Positions 35,576 to 47,611 of a stretch of DNA of 64,000 nt are shown in pieces (positions within the stretch are counted from its first letter, which is position 1; each line of letters starts with the position of its first letter). Origin of the DNA: Dolomedes plantarius (taxonomy: Eukaryota > Arthropoda > Arachnida > Araneae > Dolomedidae); contig OU015495.1 in assembly GCA_907164885.2 (NCBI GenBank), forward strand, positions 2,404,808 through 2,468,807, written 5' to 3'. A program made the position numbers and the translations under genes. Below the pieces are notes generated by a model, which ran no database searches, was not told the origin of the DNA, and saw only the letters and a list, made by a program, of their open reading frames with translations.

Positions 35576-38500
35576 ATGGCTACTCTCAACGATTACCCCA
35601 ATATTGCAAAATCATTAAAAATTGGTAGTACGAATCAAATAAAGGTTCTACATCGTTTAATTTTTGGTACAGACGGCGACAGACAAAATCGTACCAGATT
35701 ACGTAAATTTACAGGTTTTAAACAGCCATTCGTGTTGGAAGCAACGAAACAGAAAGTACTTAAAGATTTTTCACTTAAAGACTTGATTTCTATTTGTAAT
35801 CTACTTCATTTAGAATTTTCAACTGACCCAGACAAATGTGCCAATACCATTCTTATGAGTCTTAGTGATTTATCGTTATTAAAAGCAGAATTTTCTGATC
35901 TTTCGGAATGCGAAGTGAATGATGACTCACTTCCGGGTGCACGTTCATCCCAAACTAACAGCGTTATAGAGGAAAATAGATCTCCCTTTTCCCCCACCAT
36001 TGACGCAAAAGAATCTTCGAATAAGCAAAATACACACATTTCCGTTGGTGAATCAGATCAAAATTCATTGCCTTCAGTTGAAACTGCGAATCTCTCTTTC
36101 CAGTTGTTTAGTCTGAAAGACGTTGTTGATTTAATAAAACCTTTCTCGTCTCGTGATAATTACAGTGTTGAGAATTTTATATCTGACGTTGAAGAACTTT
36201 TTTGTTTATATCAGATAAACAATCCAATTCACCAAATTACTTTTGTTAGAAAATGTTTAACTGGTCCCGCTCAAACTTTAATTAGGTCTATTCGTGGAAT
36301 TACAAATTGGGAACAATTGAAGCACCATTTATTAGACGAATTTTCGGACAAAATTAACGGTATTCAGTTACATAAATTAATGGAATCTCGACGTATGAAA
36401 CCGTTTGAAACCCTACAAGAATATTTCTTAGCTATGAGAGATTTGGCACACAAAGGTTCTCTCGATGACTCCTCTCTGTTTGAGTATGTCATAAACGGAA
36501 TTCCTGATTCAACAAACAATAAAGTTATTCTTTACGGTTGTAAATCCGTCCCTGAATTTAAGGAAAAGTTGAAAATTTATGAACAAATCTTTAACAGTTC
36601 ACAAAATTTCAGACAAAATAATCAGAAAAAAATTGATGCTTCCTACCTCAATGTGAAAGTCGATAATACACGTAGCCCAAATACACAGCCAGTATGTTTT
36701 TCCTGTGGCTTGAGAGGTCACAAAAGCAACCAATGTTTGAATAAGTCATATGGTAAACAATGCTACGGATGTAAAAGTTTTGGTCATGTTCATGCTAATT
36801 GCCCTAAAAGTTATCGAAATTCTAAACCAAAACCTGATTCTCAAAAACCTATTTCTGATAAAACTGTAAATGCACTTTCTCCTGAAACTTCATCGAAAAA
36901 TCCCATGCATGTTGACATTCAACTTGCAGGAATTCAATTGACAGCACTCTGTGACACTGGGTCACAGGCAACCCTCATCAATGAGAAAACCTATCGAAGA
37001 ATTGGTTCGCCACCATTGCAGCCCACCAACATTCCCTTTTCAGGAATTGGCAAAAACCAAGTTCACAGCATCGGATTCTTTCAGGATTCCATCGAAATTC
37101 AAACCATTACTTTACCTGCTAAAATACATGTTCTAGAGGATGACTTGATTCCTTTTGATGTGATTATCGGAATCGACTTTTTGCAGCAAACCCAATTTAC
37201 ATTTGATGAAGACGGTATTCGTTTTACTCTTGATAATAACATCTTCGTTAATATTGCTAATATTCCTGATGACGAAGCTTTCCCATTTGATCTTTCACAC
37301 ATTTTGAATTCTGAAATTCGTGAGGAAGTTCAAAATATCGTTACTTCCTACAAACCCCATAAAGTTCAAGACACTGAAATTAAAAGGACTATTTTATTAC
37401 AAGATGAAATCCCCGTAAATCAACGTTCTCGACGACTCCCTTTTGCGGAACAGAAAATTGTAGAAAAACAAATTCAAGATCAGGGCCAAATATGCATGTC
37501 TGAAAAACCTCTAACATCTACTCAAGATAAGATTTCTAGGGTAGAGAAAATGGATAATCCAATTGATTTTGAACGTGATGATGATGATGATGATGCCAAT
37601 GATTTAGATTTGTTTCATGATAATGATGATGGAAAATATTTAGATGATGCTGATGCCAGTGATTTAGATTTGCTTCATGATAACGATGATGATAATGCTT
37701 TTGATATTGGAACTATCAAAGCAACTCTTGAACCAAAAATATTTGATGCCGATGATGATGCCCTTGAGAATGAATCCGTCAAAAGTGAAAAGGTTGAACC
37801 AAAATTTCAAGTTATTGAAGCTCCCAAACCCCCTGAACAAATAGCAGCTTTTCAACAACAGAAAAACATTCTTTCACAAAATCCAGTTCTTCATGTTTTT
37901 CAACAGGGATACCCATTAGAACTCCACACTGATGCCAGCTCCTTAGGTTTTGGCGCTGTGCTCTTGCAACAATCCGATGATGGACAGTTTCATCCTATTC
38001 ATTATTTTAGCCGTAAAACTACAGTTCAACAAGAAAAATATCATAGTTATGAACTGGAAGTTCTTGCCGTTATTGAAGCGCTAAAAAAATTTCGAAACTA
38101 CTTGTTGGGAACAAAATTTAAAATTATCACCGATTGTGATGCTTTCCAAAAAACGATGCACAAAAAAGACCTACCAGCTAAAATTGCTCGATGGGCATTG
38201 ATGTTAGAAGACTTTGATTATGAAGTTTGTCATCGACCCGGTAGACAGATGAAACATGTTGATGCTTTAAGTCGTAACCCCATTCTTGTAATTACCTCAA
38301 ATGATATCACTCAAAAGGTGAAAAATGCCCAAGACCAGGATGAATTTATATCTCAAATTAAATCTATGCTTGAATCTACACCTTCTGATGAATTTTTTGT
38401 TAAAAACGGAATTCTTTATAAACTTCATCAGGATGCCGAACTTTTAGTAGTACCACAAATGATGCAGAAAGAAATAGTGCTAAACGCCCATTCACAAGGT

Positions 38501-39502
38501 CATTTTGCTTCACAAAAAACCGAATTAATTGTTTCTCGTGAATTTTTCATTCCTCAACTTAAGAAATTAGTTCAAGAAATTATTTCGAACTGTATTCCTT
38601 GCATTTTGTCCTCGCGAAAATCTGGAAAACAAGAAGGATACCTTCACCCCATTCCAAAAGGTGATGCACCCCTTGAATGTTACCATTGCGACTTTTTAGG
38701 ACCTTTACCATCGACAAAAAAATGTTATAAGTATCTTTTTACAGTAGTTGATGCCTTTTCCAAATTTGTATGGATCTATCCCGTGAAGTCCACCTCTACG
38801 AAAGATGCCTTAGACAAATTATCCTTGCAACAAACTACATTTGGCAACCCTTCAAAAATCATTACTGACAAAGGTAGCGCATTCACATCTTCAGAATTTC
38901 AAAGTTACTGCCAGGAACAGTCAATTGAACACATTTCAATAGCAACAGGTGTGCCACGTGGCAACGGTCAGGTTGAGCGTGTTCATGGCACAATTATTCC
39001 CGTTTTAACTAAGTTAGCTCTAGATGAACCTGACAAATGGTTTAAATATGTCCCAAGATTGCAACGTATCTTAAATAGTACCACCACACGCAGTACAAAA
39101 TTCACACCCTTTCAACTTTTAATTGGTGTTAAAATGAAACAACAAGAGGATCTACAGATTAAAAATCTTCTTGACGAGGAACACCACCAAAGAATTCTTG
39201 ATGACAAAGAAGCGTTACGTATCGAAGCTAAACGAAATATCCTCCGTTTACAGGAAGAAAACATACGACAATATAACAAACGGCGTAAACCGGCTTGTAA
39301 ATACAAGATCGGTGACAAAGTGGCAATACAACGAACTCAATTTGGAACCGGATTAAAGCTCCGACCAAAGTTCTTCGGACCATATGAGATCACGAACATC
39401 AACCCCAACGATCGTTACGAAGTTCGAAAGTTAGGACATCACGATGGTCCAACCATAACATCAACTGCAGCGGACAAAATGAAACAGTGGTGCAGAAACT
39501 GA
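35576..39502 (+). CDS. Gypsy polyprotein with Gag, protease, RNase H and integrase but an acidic linker in place of RT
   Basis: The frame starts MATLNDYPNIAKSLK and is open for 1308 codons. Gag is related to that of Gypsy 1 (both share a LLHLEFS or ILHIDSD-type helix early on). Zinc knuckles CFSCGLRGHKSNQC and CYGCKSFGHVHANC lie near residues 375-410, protease LCDTGSQ at about 460. After RRLPFAEQKIVEKQIQ, where the RT fingers should start, comes a linker of about 130 residues rich in Asp (DLDLFHDNDD and DLDLLHDNDD repeated, 37576-37758). RNase H resumes with LELHTDASSLGFG (37915). Integrase has CIPC of the HHCC finger, YHCDFLGP, ITDKGSAF and GQVERVHG, and ends KQWCRN. No LPFG, YMDD or other palm motif exists. 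The frame is kept across the exchange, which argues for selection on the product. Confidence 0.85.
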   Translation: MATLNDYPNIAKSLKIGSTNQIKVLHRLIFGTDGDRQNRTRLRKFTGFKQPFVLEATKQKVLKDFSLKDLISICNLLHLEFSTDPDKCANTILMSLSDLSLLKAEFSDLSECEVNDDSLPGARSSQTNSVIEENRSPFSPTIDAKESSNKQNTHISVGESDQNSLPSVETANLSFQLFSLKDVVDLIKPFSSRDNYSVENFISDVEELFCLYQINNPIHQITFVRKCLTGPAQTLIRSIRGITNWEQLKHHLLDEFSDKINGIQLHKLMESRRMKPFETLQEYFLAMRDLAHKGSLDDSSLFEYVINGIPDSTNNKVILYGCKSVPEFKEKLKIYEQIFNSSQNFRQNNQKKIDASYLNVKVDNTRSPNTQPVCFSCGLRGHKSNQCLNKSYGKQCYGCKSFGHVHANCPKSYRNSKPKPDSQKPISDKTVNALSPETSSKNPMHVDIQLAGIQLTALCDTGSQATLINEKTYRRIGSPPLQPTNIPFSGIGKNQVHSIGFFQDSIEIQTITLPAKIHVLEDDLIPFDVIIGIDFLQQTQFTFDEDGIRFTLDNNIFVNIANIPDDEAFPFDLSHILNSEIREEVQNIVTSYKPHKVQDTEIKRTILLQDEIPVNQRSRRLPFAEQKIVEKQIQDQGQICMSEKPLTSTQDKISRVEKMDNPIDFERDDDDDDANDLDLFHDNDDGKYLDDADASDLDLLHDNDDDNAFDIGTIKATLEPKIFDADDDALENESVKSEKVEPKFQVIEAPKPPEQIAAFQQQKNILSQNPVLHVFQQGYPLELHTDASSLGFGAVLLQQSDDGQFHPIHYFSRKTTVQQEKYHSYELEVLAVIEALKKFRNYLLGTKFKIITDCDAFQKTMHKKDLPAKIARWALMLEDFDYEVCHRPGRQMKHVDALSRNPILVITSNDITQKVKNAQDQDEFISQIKSMLESTPSDEFFVKNGILYKLHQDAELLVVPQMMQKEIVLNAHSQGHFASQKTELIVSREFFIPQLKKLVQEIISNCIPCILSSRKSGKQEGYLHPIPKGDAPLECYHCDFLGPLPSTKKCYKYLFTVVDAFSKFVWIYPVKSTSTKDALDKLSLQQTTFGNPSKIITDKGSAFTSSEFQSYCQEQSIEHISIATGVPRGNGQVERVHGTIIPVLTKLALDEPDKWFKYVPRLQRILNSTTTRSTKFTPFQLLIGVKMKQQEDLQIKNLLDEEHHQRILDDKEALRIEAKRNILRLQEENIRQYNKRRKPACKYKIGDKVAIQRTQFGTGLKLRPKFFGPYEITNINPNDRYEVRKLGHHDGPTITSTAADKMKQWCRN
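37570..37760 (+). repeat. Acidic linker with an internal repeat inside the Gypsy 2 ORF
   Basis: The block gatttagatttg-ttcatgataa-gatgatga occurs twice about 63 bases apart (37600 and 37663), coding DLDLFHDNDD and DLDLLHDNDD. GAT triplets dominate. It looks like expanded trinucleotide DNA. Confidence 0.75.
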
Positions 39503-39564
39503 ACACCAATACCACTGTGTTGAACACTGCTTGATTTTTTGAAATATTTTTCCTTTTTCTGCTT

Positions 39565-39584
39565 TTTTTTTTTTATCTTTTCAG
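39565..39584 (+). promoter_or_regulatory. Polypyrimidine tract and AG after the Gypsy 2 ORF
   Basis: A T-run ending atcttttcag, 82 bases after the stop and 50 bases before the 3' LTR. Confidence 0.4.
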
Positions 39585-39634
39585 AATTATTGTTTACAAC
39601 CCACCCGCGGACGTCTGGAAAGTCAGAACGGCCG

Positions 39635-39894
39635 TGTGAGAATGAGTTTGGCAACACAACTGAACTATTACTACAACTTCCACTCCTCACTACTGCGGCA
39701 CGAAGGACTTTAAGCGGATGTGTTGTTCTGCAAGCTCCCGATGTTTAGCTCTTTTGATGCTTCTGTGTTTATTTTTTAATTTCATACTAAGTGTTAGTCC
39801 TGTCTTGTAAACATCGTCTAGTTTAATTAAATGTTCAAAATAATTAAGTCTAATGATTCACTTCTAAAGGAAGGAGTACTAACTCCTTCCTACA
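39635..39894 (+). repeat. 3' LTR of Gypsy 2
   Basis: Differs from 34124-34382 by one substitution (tgagaatg against tgagagtg) and one inserted C (ctcctcactac). It is followed at once by a TA array. Confidence 0.9.
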
Positions 39895-40822
<928 letters not shown>

Positions 40823-41374
40823 TATATATACATATGAGTCAATTTGACTCCTAGATTTTATGTCAAGAACAAGTTCTGTTTTTTATTTCCTTTAAATACT
40901 TTTATTATTTACATATATTAGTAATTATTAAGTGAAAATGTATACTTGTATGAATATATAACTTCATTAACTGAACATATTCCTTGTTTTAAAAGTTCTA
41001 TTATTATTTTATATTAAAAGATATACAAAAAGATGTATATATTTATCAAGATGGATAATTTTTGTCATGTTATTTCAAACGCAAAATCATTTAACATCTA
41101 GGTGTGTATCTGATTATATGTTTCTGTGACATAAAAAAAAGTTCTTTCACACCGTAAACCCAAAAAAAAAGAACCAGATTTTTTAAAAAGTCATTTATAA
41201 GCAGTTACTAAGAGGACATTTTTAAGTTAACTCGTTCAGTACCTTAGACGACCTTAGTCGTTTAATATATGAACTATTAACATTTTCTTCAACCTAATCT
41301 TTTATATTTTTCGAGAATATTTCATTACGTTTGATTGGCCGGCAGTAATGTTTCATTTTGATTTTATTTGTAAC
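40823..41374. other. AT-rich DNA without a visible gene
   Basis: Short TA run at 40821-40834, then AT-rich sequence. Nothing recognised. Confidence 0.4.
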
Positions 41375-41444
41375 TAGCTGTTTACCCGACTGTTTCGGGT
41401 ATTTATTTATCCCGATTTTTTATTAGACAGGAAAAGGAATGGAT

Positions 41445-42200
41445 TCTACCTTTCGTGCAAAATCGAAGTCATTTTATTTCTCCCTCCTCTCTCCCCCCAG
41501 TGCTGCTGGGGCTGAACTTGTACTTAAGTAGCATCGGGAGTGTCAGTATTCCTCTCAGCGACCCCGAAACCTATTGATTCAACACCACTCTCGATCATTT
41601 TGGAAATTTTATTTTTCACCCCTTCTTCCCCCCTCCCCCCAATGCTGATGGTTGCTGAACTTGCCCTTTAGCGGCATCGTGAGTGTCACTAATCATCTCA
41701 GCGACCCCGAAAACTATTGATTAGACACCACTCAGTCATTTTGGACATTTTATTTTTCATCTTTTCCTTCCTCCCCGCCCCCCCCCCCCAATGCTAATGG
41801 GGGGCTGAACTTGCCCTTAAACGGAATCGTGAGTGTCACTATTCTTCTCAGCTACCCCTAAAACTATTGATTAGACACCACTCTCGGTCATTTTGGACAT
41901 TTCATTTTTCATCCCTTCCCCCCTCCCCCCCCCAATGCTGATAGGGGGCTGAACTTGCCGTTAAACGGCATCGTGAGTGTCACTATTCTTCTCAGCTACC
42001 CCTAAAACTATTGATTAGACACCACTCTCGGTCATTTTGGACATTTTATTTTTCATCCTTTCCCCCCTCCCCCCCAATGCTTATTTTTGGAGGGGGGGGG
42101 GGCTGAACTTGCCCTTAAACGGCTTCGAGCGTGTCACTATTTATTTCAGCGATCCCGAAAAATATGGATTCGACACTAATATCAGTCGTTTTCGTTTAGT
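41445..42200 (+). repeat. Minisatellite, five units of 143-154 bp
   Basis: The word gctgaacttg recurs at 41511, 41654, 41804, 41948 and 42102. Each unit also has cgtgagtgtcactattc, gacaccactctcggtcattt and a C-run of variable length. Confidence 0.85.
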
Positions 42201-42544
42201 TTTACATGGCCCGCTCCCCCCCCCCCAGGGGTGCTAGGGGTGTTAAACCCCCAGTAATTACTCCCATATTATAAGTCATATGTGTACCAAGTTTGGTTGA
42301 AATTGCTCCAGGCGTTCCAGAGTGATGCTGAAGCATGGTATATACATACATCCGTTACTACATATTATTAAATGGATGAATTTGTATTTTCCACTCTACA
42401 TCAATCGTTATATCAACCGCAACACTGAAAACGTAATTCATTACAATAGACTGCTTATTTCCCCGTTGACTTATTCCCCCCGTTACTCAGCAGCTGGCCA
42501 GCAAATCAATCGCCGCTGCCCGAACGTTTTTCCAAAGACCCGGA

Positions 42545-42858
42545 TCCTGGTCGTTCACTAACGAGATCTATAACAGATCTATAGCAGATCCAAAGTCGGT
42601 CTTTCAGAGAACCGCGTCATTTTGAAAACAGATCTTCAAAAAGAGCCGTTCATTTTGAAAAGTCTTCAAAAAGAGACGGCTCTTTTTGAAAGACCTGTAT
42701 CTTCCAAAAAGATTCGAATCTGAAGATCTACATCGGTCTTTCCGGTTCCGGTGAACGATGTGGGAGCCGTCAGATCCGAGATACTGAGATCCGGATCAGT
42801 CGTTCATTTCAAAGAGCCGTTCAGAGCGAACGGCTCTGAGCTGATTTACCCATCTCTA
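42545..42858. mobile_element. hAT-like MITE candidate
   Basis: The right end reads inverted as tagagatgggtaaatcag, a hAT-type start. Inside are many short inverted words such as gagccgttcagagcgaacgg. It shares vocabulary with 18625-18719. The left end and target duplication are unclear. Confidence 0.3.
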
Positions 42859-43413
42859 AACAGTTGCTGATTTCAGATTTCGTAGACGAAAGCAAATCGC
42901 CTATGGCGCCTATTTGTATTTTATTAGGGGCGGACGTTTACTACGAAGTGTATACTAAGCCGATAAACATCTATACTAATAAAGGGACAAGTGGATGTCG
43001 AGAGATCACGTGACCGTAACTCATCCGGGTGGGCCACTCCTCGAAAAAAAATGGCCGACAAATATACTGGAAATGGTGTAATTTTTTTTCTCATGAAAGT
43101 ACATAAATGTTACTTATTTGGAAAGAGCTTCGAAAACTGATAATTTTTTCTGCGTACACTTATTCTGTTAATTCAATAGTTTTAGAGATATTTTCATTCT
43201 AAAATCACTCACTGCTGAGAAACCAAATCATGTGGTGCAGCCATCTGTCGGCAGCTACGGGAATGAAAATTCAAAGGAATTTATTCACTTTAATTTAATA
43301 CATTTGTAGGTTTTTTTTCTTTTGTGGGGCCCGAAGTACATAAATATGCTACACGGATGGCTTGAGCGTAGCTAGGCGAAGCCCGAGCCTAGCCGGGCGA
43401 ATCCCGGCTAGTT
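42859..43413. other. Right part of the composite repeat, no gene
   Basis: Ends with gcccgagcctagccgggcga and a ctag palindrome, then the truncated BEL/Pao element begins. Confidence 0.4.
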
Positions 43414-43440
43414 CAAAAAATAAATAAAGATCTATACGCA

Positions 43441-46400
43441 GTGTCAACAATATTCGGTTATGCGTTAATGGGTAAATTAAATTACTCGGCTGGGAAAGAC
43501 ACCGAACTGCATTCCTTTTTCACGTCCGTACAAAAAGAAAACTTTGACATCAGTTCCTTTTGGAAGCTAGAATCGTTGGGGATTATTGAAGATCAAAATG
43601 AATGTTTTTCTCAAAGAGACTTAAACGCTTTGCAATATTTTAATGATAATTTAAAATTTATTGATGGTAGATATGAAACTAAACTTTTGTTTGAAGACGA
43701 TAAATCACAACTAGACAGCAATTTCGCAACAGCTAAAAGACGTTTTGATATTTTAAAGTATAAATTAAGTAAAGATAAGGAGATTTGTCAGGAATACCAA
43801 AGTATTATTAAACATCAAGAAGAAAATAGGATAGTGGAGGAAGATAAAAATGAAAATTTCGATTTTGGATATTTCATGCCCCATACAGCCATTATACGAC
43901 CAGATAAAATTACTACGCGCGTAAGAATAGTCTTTGATGCTTCGTCCAAAGGAAAAAATTCAAAATCACTAAATGAATTGTTATTGCCTGGCCCGAATTT
44001 AAATCCTAAATTATTAGACGTAATCTTGAAATTCCGAAAATGCGAAATTGCATTTTCAGCCGATATTGAAAAGGCCTTCTTAATGATTAGCATTGCCGAG
44101 GAAGATGGTAAATTCTTAAAATTTCTTTGGTTCCGAAATAATGATCTTGATTCATTCAAAATTATGCACACGAACCGTTTACCATTCGGGGTCAATTCTT
44201 CTCCCTTCATATTAGCTGCTACGATAAAATTTCACATTAAAAAATATTCAGAAAGTAACCCTGCATGCTACGAGATGTTAAGCTCATCTTTACACGTTGA
44301 CGACTTGCATCATGGAGTGAGTTCGGATACTGAAGCGTTTAATTTGTCCTCGGAAGCTTCAGAAATCTTGAAAGATGCAGGTATGAATTTAAGAAAATTC
44401 AAAACGAATTCCCCTGGCCTAAGAACGTTATGGAAGGAGAAAGGGACAATTACTGAAGGAAATTCGGAAAACCCATCTAAAATCTTAGGCATTCTTTGGA
44501 ACAATAATCACGATACACTATCCTTAGACTTGAAACCAGCTTCAGAAATGTCAAATTCCTGCATTACAAAACGTCACGTTTTGCAAACTGTTGCAAAGAT
44601 TTACGATCCTGTTGGTTACATCTCGCCCTTCGTAATGCGAGTTAAATGCTTATTGCAAGAAATATGGCAGCAAGCCATTGACTGGTACGAACAATTACCA
44701 CAAAATTTATCGGAAAGATTTCTAAAATGGTTCGAAGAGATTAATGAATTAGAAAATTTCAATATTTCTAGAAGGTACTTTGAACATAAAGTAAATTTTG
44801 ACAAAATTGAGCTCTTAGTATTTTCCGACGCTAGCCTAAATGGTTATGGAGCTGTAGCCTATTTTCGAGACCCTGCAAGCCGCTCCACTTCATTCGTCAT
44901 GGCCAAGAGTAGAGTGGCACCCCTCAAGAAAATCACGTTGCCACGCTTGGAACTATTAGGTGCAGTTATTGCCGCAAGAATATCCCGTTACCTGAAAGCT
45001 TTATTTCAAATCCCAAATAATAACATCCAGTGTTTTAGCGATTCGCAAATAGTCCTACATTTGATAAAGGGACCTGCCGATGTTTGGAAGCCATTCGTTG
45101 CGAATCGAGTGCGGGAAATTCAAGACATTATCGAACCTTTTGCTTGGAAACATTGTAAGGGATCCGAGAATCCTGCAGATGTCCTGTGTCGGGGATGTTC
45201 TGCTCATGAACTAAAAGGGAATATGTTATGGTGGAATGGCCCTAACTTGGCAACCGAAGAAATGCCATCCGAACAAGAAACTCCTCTTTTGGAGGAGGAA
45301 ACTATTCCAGAAAGAAGAAAGACTGTGATATGTACTGTCACAGATGACCATCATGAACCAGAAATATTATCTAAATTTTCATCATGGATTAAACTAAATC
45401 GTGTTGTAGCTTGGATTCTTCGATTTGTGCAAAACTGTAAAATCCCATCAGTAAAAACAACAGGTTTCTTGACAAGTAAGGAGCTAAATGATGCAGCTGA
45501 TGTCATAGTGAAAATTGTGCAAAAGTTAGAGTTTAAAGATGAAATTCGGAATTTGAAGAAAGACAAGATATTAAGCCCCAACAGCAAAATAGCTAACTTA
45601 AATCCATTTCTTGATGATAAAGATTTATTGCGGGTTGGGGGAAGACTCAGGAATGCTAATATTTCAGACGATAAAAAACATCAAATTATACTTCCCAAAA
45701 CACATCACGTGACAGAATTAATTATTAAACATTACCACGAAAAATATTTGCACAATTGAATCCAGCCGACTATTTCTTCGATAAGACAAAAAATTTGGAT
45801 TGTTAACATCCGCGAAGTTGTTAGAAGAATCGTTTGGAAATGCATGAAGTGTTTCAGAAACAGGGCAAATTTAGCAACGCAAATCATGGGAAATTTACCT
45901 CCTGCTCGAGGGAAGCCCAGCAAGATTTTTTCACACGTCACACTGGATTCGTCGGTCCATTCATGATCAAGACTCGTAAAGGACGAGGTATTAGACCTTA
46001 TAAAATTTATGTTTGCCTTTACATATGTATGTCCACAAAGGCTACTCACTTGGAAGTAGTTAACGATTTATCTTCAGAAGCCTTTTTAGCCTCGCTGAAA
46101 AGGTTTATAGCTCGTCGTGGCAAACCTCTGGAACCATTTTCTGACAGAGGAACAAATTTTGTAGGAGCTGACAAGGAATTAAAAAGAATGCTATCACAAG
46201 TTTTGACTGATGAAAAGTTTCATGCCTACATTGCAGAAAAGAATATTAAATGGAACTTTAATCCACCCTCTGCACCTCACTTCGGAGGTCTGTGGGAGGC
46301 CGCGATTAAACAAATGAAAAACCATCTGAAAAGAACTGTTGGATCACAAATTCTTACCTTTGAGGAATTCTTCACTTTGATAACGCAAATTGAAGCATGC

Positions 46401-46838
46401 TTAAACTCAAGACCCCTAGTTCCTGTATCAAATGACCCTCATGATTTAACGGCATTAACTCCTGGACATTTCGTCATCGGTACTTCGATGAACTCAATTC
46501 CTGAACCAGACTTGAGTTCCACAAAATTGACTCCACCCGAACGATGGAAGCTCACTCAACAAATTTTCCAAAGTTTTTGGAAAAGGTGGTCATCGGACTA
46601 TCTCACTCAGTTACATCAGCGCACAAAGTGGGGCATTAAGAAAACAAATTTAGCTGTTGGAGATCTTGTGCTGATCAAAGACGATAATCTACCACCATTG
46701 AAATGGTCTCTTGCAAGGACTCTCGAACTGTATCCTGGTAAAGACGGTAAAGTACGAGTAGTACGATTGAAAACTGCTAATGGAGAACTAAAGAGACCTA
46801 TTCATAAACTTTCCATATTACCTTTTTCTTATCAATAA
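43441..46838 (+). pseudogene. BEL/Pao Pol (RT, RNase H, integrase), frameshifted
   Basis: Pol of the BEL/Pao type, recognised by the layout with a Peptidase_A17-like block and DUF5641 at the end. The first frame (43441-45759) starts STIFGYALMGKLNYS, usual after the BEL protease, then IRPDKITTRVRIVFDASSKG, RT palm LHVDDLHHGV (44290), and RNase H LVFSDASLNGYGAVAYF (44817). A stop follows in the integrase zinc finger. After two frame changes between 45759 and 45960, integrase continues: GFVGPFMIKTRKG, SDRGTNFVGADKEL, GGLWEAAIKQMK. The end has DLVLIKDDNLPPLKW of DUF5641. The first integrase Asp lies in the damaged part. The element cannot make a whole Pol. Confidence 0.8.
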
Positions 46839-47067
46839 CATGATTATTCATTTTTCATATTTAACCTTTATTTGAAATTTAAGTTTCTTTAATATGCATA
46901 TACATCAGTTTATTTCTTTATTTACTTGGTAATTAGTGATAATACATTGTTTAATATTTATGTATTATATATTTTTTAATTTTTCATGCATACTAATGTT
47001 ATATTTCATTGTAGTGATTCCATTGTAGTACTAAATTTATGAACCACTGTTCATTGCGGGGGTGGAA

Positions 47068-47380
47068 TGTTTGGACCCACCCATATAGAGGGCGCTTTGT
47101 GCGCGAGAGAAGGAACTTTGTAACTTCCTAGAGTCTGGCACTCTGACATTCGACTCTCACCTGATAATGAACAACTCACTGCTCTTGAATTTAGTTCTAT
47201 TTGTAAATAGATGTAAATAAATAAGTAATTTTAAGCTCTCCCACCTCGAATTCTTGATTTAAGTTTGAACTGTTTTACTTGAAATTTACTCGACTTCTCG
47301 AAATCTTGTGGAATAAGGAGGAACTCGAACCGCCTTCAGGTGGCATCAGGACTATCTGAGCTCTCTTCAAAATTGTAACA
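47068..47380 (+). repeat. 3' LTR of BEL/Pao A
   Basis: Starts tgtttggacccaccc and ends tcttcaaaattgtaaca. A purine-rich gcgggggtggaa precedes it, as a polypurine tract should. AATAAA near 47216. Confidence 0.7.
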
Positions 47381-47592
47381 AATGGCATATCACCAAATCA
47401 AATTTAAAGGTAGGTGACATGGTGTTGCTCAAGGAAGATAATGCACCTCCATCATGTTGGCCTCTTGGCAGAGTAAATGAAGTTCATCCAGGTTTAGATG
47501 GAACGGTGCGAGTTGTCACCATTAAAACTTCTAAAGGTTATTTTAAAAAGCCTATCGTTAAACTCTCCCCTCTACCGATTTGTCAAGAATAA
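47381..47592 (+). pseudogene. BEL/Pao B Pol, C-terminal piece only
   Basis: About 70 codons of the DUF5641 domain: WHITKSNLKVGDMVLLKED, then PLGRVNEVHPGLDGTVRVV and IVKLSPLPICQE before the stop. The upstream part was displaced by element A. A PPT-like gagggtggga and an LTR follow. Confidence 0.75.
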
Positions 47593-47611
47593 ATTCTTGA
47601 GGGTGGGAGTA

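Larger units (their letters stand above)
34124..39894 (+). mobile_element. Gypsy-type LTR retrotransposon 2, lacking reverse transcriptase
   Basis: Near-identical LTRs (34124-34382 and 39635-39894) bracket a 1.2-kb leader and a single 1308-codon ORF. TATA on both sides (34120-34123, 39895-39898) is a possible 4-bp target duplication inside a TA array. The ORF keeps Gag, protease, RNase H and integrase but no RT. The LTRs are too alike for an old insertion, so the RT-less form was itself copied and inserted, presumably with RT from another element. Confidence 0.85.
41375..43413 (+). repeat. Composite repeat with ACTAG ends
   Basis: It starts aactagctgtttacccgact and the far end read inverted starts aactagccgggattcgcccg, so the ends are loosely alike. 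Inside lie a minisatellite (41445-42200), a tail-like ggttgaaattgctccaggcg (about 42294), a hAT-like stretch (42545-42858) and an actaataaag word near 42980. It is probably two head-to-head or nested copies of one dispersed family rather than one element. Confidence 0.45.
43414..47380 (+). mobile_element. BEL/Pao LTR retrotransposon A, 5' truncated
   Basis: Pol begins abruptly after the composite repeat, near the end of the protease region. It runs through RT, RNase H and integrase to a 3' LTR (47068-47380). The LTR is followed by the 3' end of a different BEL/Pao pol (47381-47592), so element A was inserted in element B. Its 5' LTR and gag are absent. Confidence 0.75.

Noticed and set aside
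41445..42200. CRISPR-like regular repeats
   Set aside because: Units are long and adjoining, without unique spacers, and the sequence is eukaryotic. It is a minisatellite.
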